From Crambe crambe (taxonomy: Eukaryota > Porifera > Demospongiae > Poecilosclerida > Crambeidae), in contig OZ004583.1 of the NCBI GenBank assembly GCA_963924555.1, forward strand, positions 3,815,501-3,879,500: a stretch of 64,000 bases of DNA, read 5' to 3'. The notes below the pieces were generated by a model. That model did no database searches, was not told where the DNA came from, and saw nothing but the letters and a program-made list of their open reading frames with translations. Within the stretch, counting starts at the first letter, position 1, and each line of letters opens with the position of its first letter. A program made the position numbers and the translations under genes. Shown here piece by piece: positions 59,249 to 64,000 of this stretch.

Positions 59249-60720
59249 ATGGAGTGGGATTCATTCTTTCGTGATCTCTCTTCTTTTATTCTGATTACTG
59301 CTAGCCAAGAGTCGAATGCTAGTTCTTTTACCGCAGAGGATGTGCTTCAAAGAGTTAGTAATTATCTTCATATACTGTATCAAATTAGAGCTCAATTACA
59401 GGAAGGTAACGGTGGAGACTCGGATCTCAGAGAAATATTAAGTACTGTGTCCAGTTTAACTGTGGATCTGGAAGAAATATACGCAAACTGGGTATGGATT
59501 GAAGCAGGCATTGGATCAGGAATACCTAGCTATAGAGCTCCCAGAATAAAAAATGATGATGGAAAAGGCAGACCAAAAGTAGTGATTGAGCGAGAGAAAA
59601 TCGAGTTTCTGAGAGAACTTCACTTCAGTTGGACTCAGCAGTCTTGTTTGGTGTAAGCCGCAGAACATTGTATAGCATCCGTTCAGATTATGATATGTTA
59701 GGAAATGACAATTTTACTCCAATATCTGATCAAGAATTATGTGAACAAGCAATAGCAATCAAACAAGATATGCCAGAGATTGGATATAATATGATGAGGG
59801 GTGTACTTAGATCTCGAGGAATCAACGCATCCATTCCTCGTATACAGCACTGCATCAGTGTTATTGACCCTGTTAATACTGCAATGAGATGGGCAGCTCC
59901 AACATCCAGACGCCAATACAGTGTTCCATACTCTAATTTTATTTGGCATTTAGATGGAAACCATACAATCCTATATTTTCATCCCTTCTAGTATTAAGAG
60001 CAGGTGTGTACCTATATCACATGTTCTCCACATTTTCCCCCTTATAGCATACTAGCTAATCCAGGATGTAGGGCTAAATGGGTGTCAGATTCCTAGTATA
60101 CATTGCTTGAAGGGTAGGGTTCCACTATTAAACCTTGTATACCTTCATAATATAGGTGGAGGCTTGTGGTACATGGTGCAGTTGATGGGTATTCTAGGCT
60201 GATTACTTTTTTGTGCTGCAATAATAATAACAGGAGCAGTACCGTGTTTCAGTGCTTTCAGACTGCATTACAACAGTATGGACTTCCAGATCGAATTAGA
60301 AGCGATCGTGGGGGAGAGAATGTCCAGGCACATTTAATAATTATGTGGGAGCTTACAGTGTGACAGTGAAAACTGTTATAGGTGGTTGTTTTATTGCTGC
60401 CCAAAAATATAAAATGTGTTGACTTTGAAATACCAAAATTTAACCACAAACCATGTATGGTGTTTTTATTATTGCAGGTGGCTGAATACATGATGGAACA
60501 CTCTACATCTAACAACCCTGTGATTGTTGGGTCTTCTGTACACAACATAAGAATTGAACGGTTGTGGCGAGACACTTTTCGATGTGTGTTATCAGTATTT
60601 TATCAGCCTTTTCATTTCCTAGAAGAATGTGGAAAACTGGATTCCATGTCAGAATCTGATCTCTTTTGTTTACACTTTGTTTATCTTCCAAGAATAAACA
60701 AAGCCCTTGAAGACTTTTAA
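59249..60720 (+). mobile_element. rve-type DDE integrase gene remnant
   Basis: Pieces at 59249-59656, 59629-59991, 60150-60350 and 60480-60720 together resemble the integrase-core proteins that are common in fish, corals and sponges. Recognisable are a DNA-binding start (GVSRRTLYSIRSDYDML), FIWHLDGNH, HGAVDGYSRLITFL with the first acidic residues, YGLPDRIRSDRGGENV with the second, and SSVHNIRIERLWRDTFRCV with the final glutamate. The gene is in several pieces and looks broken. Its element type (Ginger-like DNA transposon or other) is not settled, and no terminal repeats were seen. Confidence 0.7.
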
Positions 60721-63068
60721 CTAACTTGAGTAGCAAGGTCGACACGCATTTTCGAAAACGAAGTGAGCTTGATATGTTCATATTTTAATTTTGGCACCAT
60801 CACCAATCCTGTACCTTTTCCTTTATCTCTGTGATACAGATCTTCTAGATGTCTCCACAGAATATACCTACCTTCATTCTGTATAAAGTATACTCTATAA
60901 CTGCATATATATTATATACTGCATACTGTATTTTAGGCATATACCCAGAGTGTTCTGTATTTTGAAAACCAGCAATTTCTTGTTGTTTTCATCAAATGGG
61001 GAGGATCAGAAAAGAAGAACAAGTATCGATGATCACATGCGTAGCAGTTGCGGACTTTGTAGATGATTTTGTCATCATCATCATCACTATCATTAACAAC
61101 AGTGTCATCGTCGTCGTCATTATCATCATCATCATCATCATCATCTGAGGGTATGTGGAGCTTTAGAAAACGACGATTCACTGAAGCACCATCAAAAGTT
61201 GCACCCAATACCTTGTAAGTTATGAATTTCATTTCACTATAATACATATCATGTTTTGTATTATTGGACCAATAGGATTGTTTACTTTAGTAGTATGCCT
61301 ACATGCATGGACATAGTTATCAACCTCAGTGTGACTGGTGTCTATATGCAATTATAATAATACCATGGCATTCTTACCTTCAGTCCTATTCTCTCCAGGT
61401 GATGAATAGCTTCCCAAAATGGCTGAAAAAGATCATTATAGGTAAAAAACCAATGTGCATGCATGTATATCAATATACTCTCTCACCTCAGAGGAGTAAA
61501 TAGACCCTTGATCATGAAAACCATCATGGATTTTGCCAGTACAGGATTATTACAATCTTCCTTCTTTAGGGAGCGTTCAAACAATAATAAATGATTGTTC
61601 ACTGCTCCAAGGTTGCAAAACCCAATCATTTTTCCCGAGTGTTTGTTATATACTAGGTCTTCTCGGATGTGAATTTCATCCATGAGAAGAATGACTAGCT
61701 TCTGCCAATCTGGGCAGGTCGTGAGGTTTGCTGCTGTGGCCAGTTGGTGGTCCACCTCTAGAGAGAATCCTGCCTCTGCTTTAATGCAATTGGAATAATC
61801 CCTAAGAGTTTGCTGTGAAGGAAGATGGATGCAGCCAGAATCTCGCAAGGTTTCGTATCCCTTGCTTGACTGGTAACGGAGGTACAGGCACCATTCGATC
61901 ATTAGTGGATGCCAACGCATGCCTTTTTTGTTTCCTTTTGAAGCTGCCAATTTCTGTTGGTCTCAAAAAATCTGCTGAAAGGATCCCTCAGCAAACTTCT
62001 CCCTCACTGCCCCTTCCTCCTCTTCCATCATGGTACACATGTCATCGGACATTTCATCATCCACAGATACCCCTTGGGTAGAGATGATTGAGGCTAGTTT
62101 TGATTTCAGCCTCTCCATTTTCAGCCTTCTTTGACGTTGCAAATATTGCAGCCTGCTTACTTTCTCAGGAGTGGTAAGGTATCTAATACCATGACTATTA
62201 TTCATTAATGTTATATGCATAACTATTACTCTAACCTGTAGTTAATTGTAGCTGCTGGAACAGAAAGTTTCCGGTGCTTTTTTCGGCTAGCTGAAGAACG
62301 TAGGGATGACCTATAGTTATGTTATGATATAATGTGTAGCTATAAAGCTGTGCATTTATTATGCTATCTGTAATTTTCACACTTTTGACATCTATTTTCA
62401 ATAAGATATCACAGTTGATATGCCAAATGGTAGTGGGACATCCTGACTCAGTGTCATGATAAGCAGTAACAGTTCTACCTGCATAACCATAATTATTAGC
62501 TTTGTATAATTAATAATGCAAGGAACACACCAGACCAATCCATAAAAAGTCCTTGATGAGGAATAAGCTCCTTAAATTTTTCATCTGGATTACCTGGACA
62601 AATTTTTGCTCTATCCAAGATTACTAAAATTTCATACACACTGAGGAGACACTATTCAAAAGATTCGGTACTCCGATTAAAGGGGGACATTTCCCACACT
62701 CAACCCTTAACCTCTGTAAATAGAGAGTCCATTTATAATCGGGAAAGATGGTGAGCATGAATGAGTGATCAGCCATTGATCTTGAAGGAATCACTTGTAG
62801 TTTGTACAATGCTAAACAAATTCCTGACTCCTCTAGTGGGACATGAGATAATTTCCATCCTTAAACTTATTGATACACTCAATCTAGCATGGAGAGCGTC
62901 AATAGTTGGTAAACAAGTAGAAGAAAATGCATCGAAGGGCAATTTGATATTAAAGTGAGAAGTATCAGGGTCCAAATGAAAATCGTGGACATCTGACGTC
63001 TCAGTGGATATCCTACGTCTCTTTGCTGAGTATCCTTTCTGGTAACACAAACGTAATCTTCTACTCAT
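60721..63068 (-). pseudogene. Second P-element-like transposase gene, longer copy
   Basis: On the minus strand, from MSRRLRLCYQKGYSAKRRR at 63068: an N-terminal region in pieces (63068-62769, 62809-62624, 62580-62240), a basic helical segment (KVSRLQYLQRQRRLKMERL), the catalytic core (61950-61483: MRWHPLMIEWCLYLRY, LLMDEIHIREDLVYNKHSG, GFCNLGAVNNHLLLF), then TFDGASVNRRFLKLHI and FFSDPPHLMKTTRNCWF (61247-60933). The last visible exon (60890-60721) has KYEHIKLTSFSKMRVDLATQ. An aspartate run encoded by ATC/GAT repeats (61071-61145) breaks the core between DGAS and DPPH. The C-terminal GG-NDNP part is absent at this place. The copy starts directly after the integrase gene stop, so one element may have cut the other. 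Confidence 0.7.
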
Positions 63069-63211
63069 AACTCCTATTTTATTTTTAAAGCACTTACATA
63101 TTAGCTATTATTACACATTCATGCACTTAGAAGTAGCACATTATAACTAATTTTTTGTCCTCTAATGTAGAGAATTAGTCTTTTAAAGTAGTCCAGTTCC
63201 ATTTATAATGC

Positions 63212-63476
63212 CAGGGTTTCATCTAGGAATTTCACCTTGGAGGGGAAGCTCATGGAACGTGTGCCCCCTCCCGTGCAGAGCATGAAGCCAAAAATGCTTA
63301 AATTCTACTTAGAAGTATTTTTAAATGCTTGGATCCTAAAAATATACTACTTAGAAGTATTTTTTTGTCTTAAAACTCTTTCTTTTGGCAATATCTTGGG
63401 GGGGGGGGAAGTTTAGGGGGAAGTTGAGCTGTTTGGAGGGGAAGCTTCCCCTGCGCCCCTCCTTAGATGAAACCCT
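63212..63476. mobile_element. MITE with CAGGGTTTCATCTA ends (hAT-like)
   Basis: Left end CAGGGTTTCATCTAGGA, right end TCCTTAGATGAAACCCTG; AATGC sits directly outside both ends. Two TACTTAGAAGTATTTTT blocks lie in the middle. A GGAGGGGAAGCT block is found near both ends. It is non-coding. Confidence 0.75.
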
Positions 63477-64000
63477 GAATGCCTATATTTACCATATCCT
63501 ACAGATATTTTTGTTTCAAACTCTGTTGTTATTCACTTCTTGTTACATAAAGTTCACATTAAAATTTCACACATATGCAGCACACCTTTGCTTTATTTTA
63601 TCTAAGATTCTGAATGGTCTTATTCACTAAAATAACCCTTCTGCTATTATTTAAAACATTTACTTCATTCCTAAGCTGTCCGGCTTCGCTAAGGTAAAAA
63701 TGCTCGCGCATCGCGAAACTAGCATTGCACCATAGCATGCAACCATAGTATCCCTTTGCCTACCAAAAGCGTGCAATTTTGCACATTAGTCGTTTAAATG
63801 GGAAAACTCGCTTAAATAGATGTAAAATTGGAATTGGCGGCATTTGGCGGCCTTATCTATCTCAAAAAATCTCTGAGAACAATAGAGCGGTCAAATCGGA
63901 ACTTTGAAGTGATGAGTCATAAGTGGTTTCGCTTTGATCAAGCTTTGATCTTTGCTTTCAACACTCTTTTTTTTTTTTTTTTTTAAAGAAGAAGACACAG
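63477..64000. other. No gene recognised at the right edge
   Basis: About 520 bp with no supportable gene. There is a GCGATGCGCGAGC-like short palindromic patch at 63700-63716 and a poly-T run (63969-63985) near the edge that may be the tail of a repeat continuing outside the window. Confidence 0.45.

Noticed and set aside
1-64000. CRISPR arrays, bacterial operons, tRNA or rRNA genes
   Set aside because: No regularly spaced direct repeats, no Shine-Dalgarno-led gene strings, and no tRNA cloverleaf or rRNA core sequence was recognised by eye. A covariance-model search could still find small RNAs.

Overview
The window looks like nuclear DNA of an early-branching animal, most likely a demosponge. 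It is AT-rich, with animal genes split into many short exons by GT-AG introns of about 50-300 bp, tightly spaced genes on both strands, tyrosine-kinase and death-domain families, and many short foldback elements and MITEs. No RNA gene, CRISPR array or bacterial operon was seen. The species cannot be named from the sequence alone.

1-9.3 kb (+): the body of a twinfilin gene, then a von Willebrand A (VWA) protein with a glutamine-rich insert. 9.3-21.4 kb (-): two tandem paralogous genes with the same unusual order: N-terminal kinase, PH-like domain, linker with phosphotyrosine and proline-rich motifs, C-terminal tyrosine kinase. Eleven exons each were assembled with matching phases. The downstream paralog carries an intronless PM20D2-like M20 peptidase gene inside one intron. 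22-24.6 kb (-): a DUF4139-like protein with an internal ubiquitin-like domain, divergent from an RBM5/RBM10-type splicing factor (24.9-35.6 kb, +). 35.7-37.3 kb (-): a decayed tandem death-effector-domain gene. 37.9-39.1 kb (-): a short RNA polymerase I subunit POLR1G/RPA34-like gene, sharing a 209-bp divergent promoter with a KY/hillarin-type transglutaminase-like gene (39.3-43.4 kb, +). 43.5-45.3 kb (-): a single-pass membrane protein with tyrosine motifs in its tail.

45.3-64 kb is a mobile-element graveyard. It holds a transposon gene whose N-terminus resembles the zinc-binding and RING region of RAG1, like the known N-RAG-TP elements; P-element-like transposase remains in two copies; a family of elements with related ends (CATAGAT...GGAAACG) and 7-bp target duplications; a four-layer nest of elements at 54.05-55.96 kb; and an rve-type integrase gene. 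One member of the CATAGAT family split the RAG1-like gene, and its 7-bp duplication is still visible.

Exon coordinates were read from splice signals, phase and homology recalled from known families. No alignments or database searches were run, so family names rest on recognised motifs.
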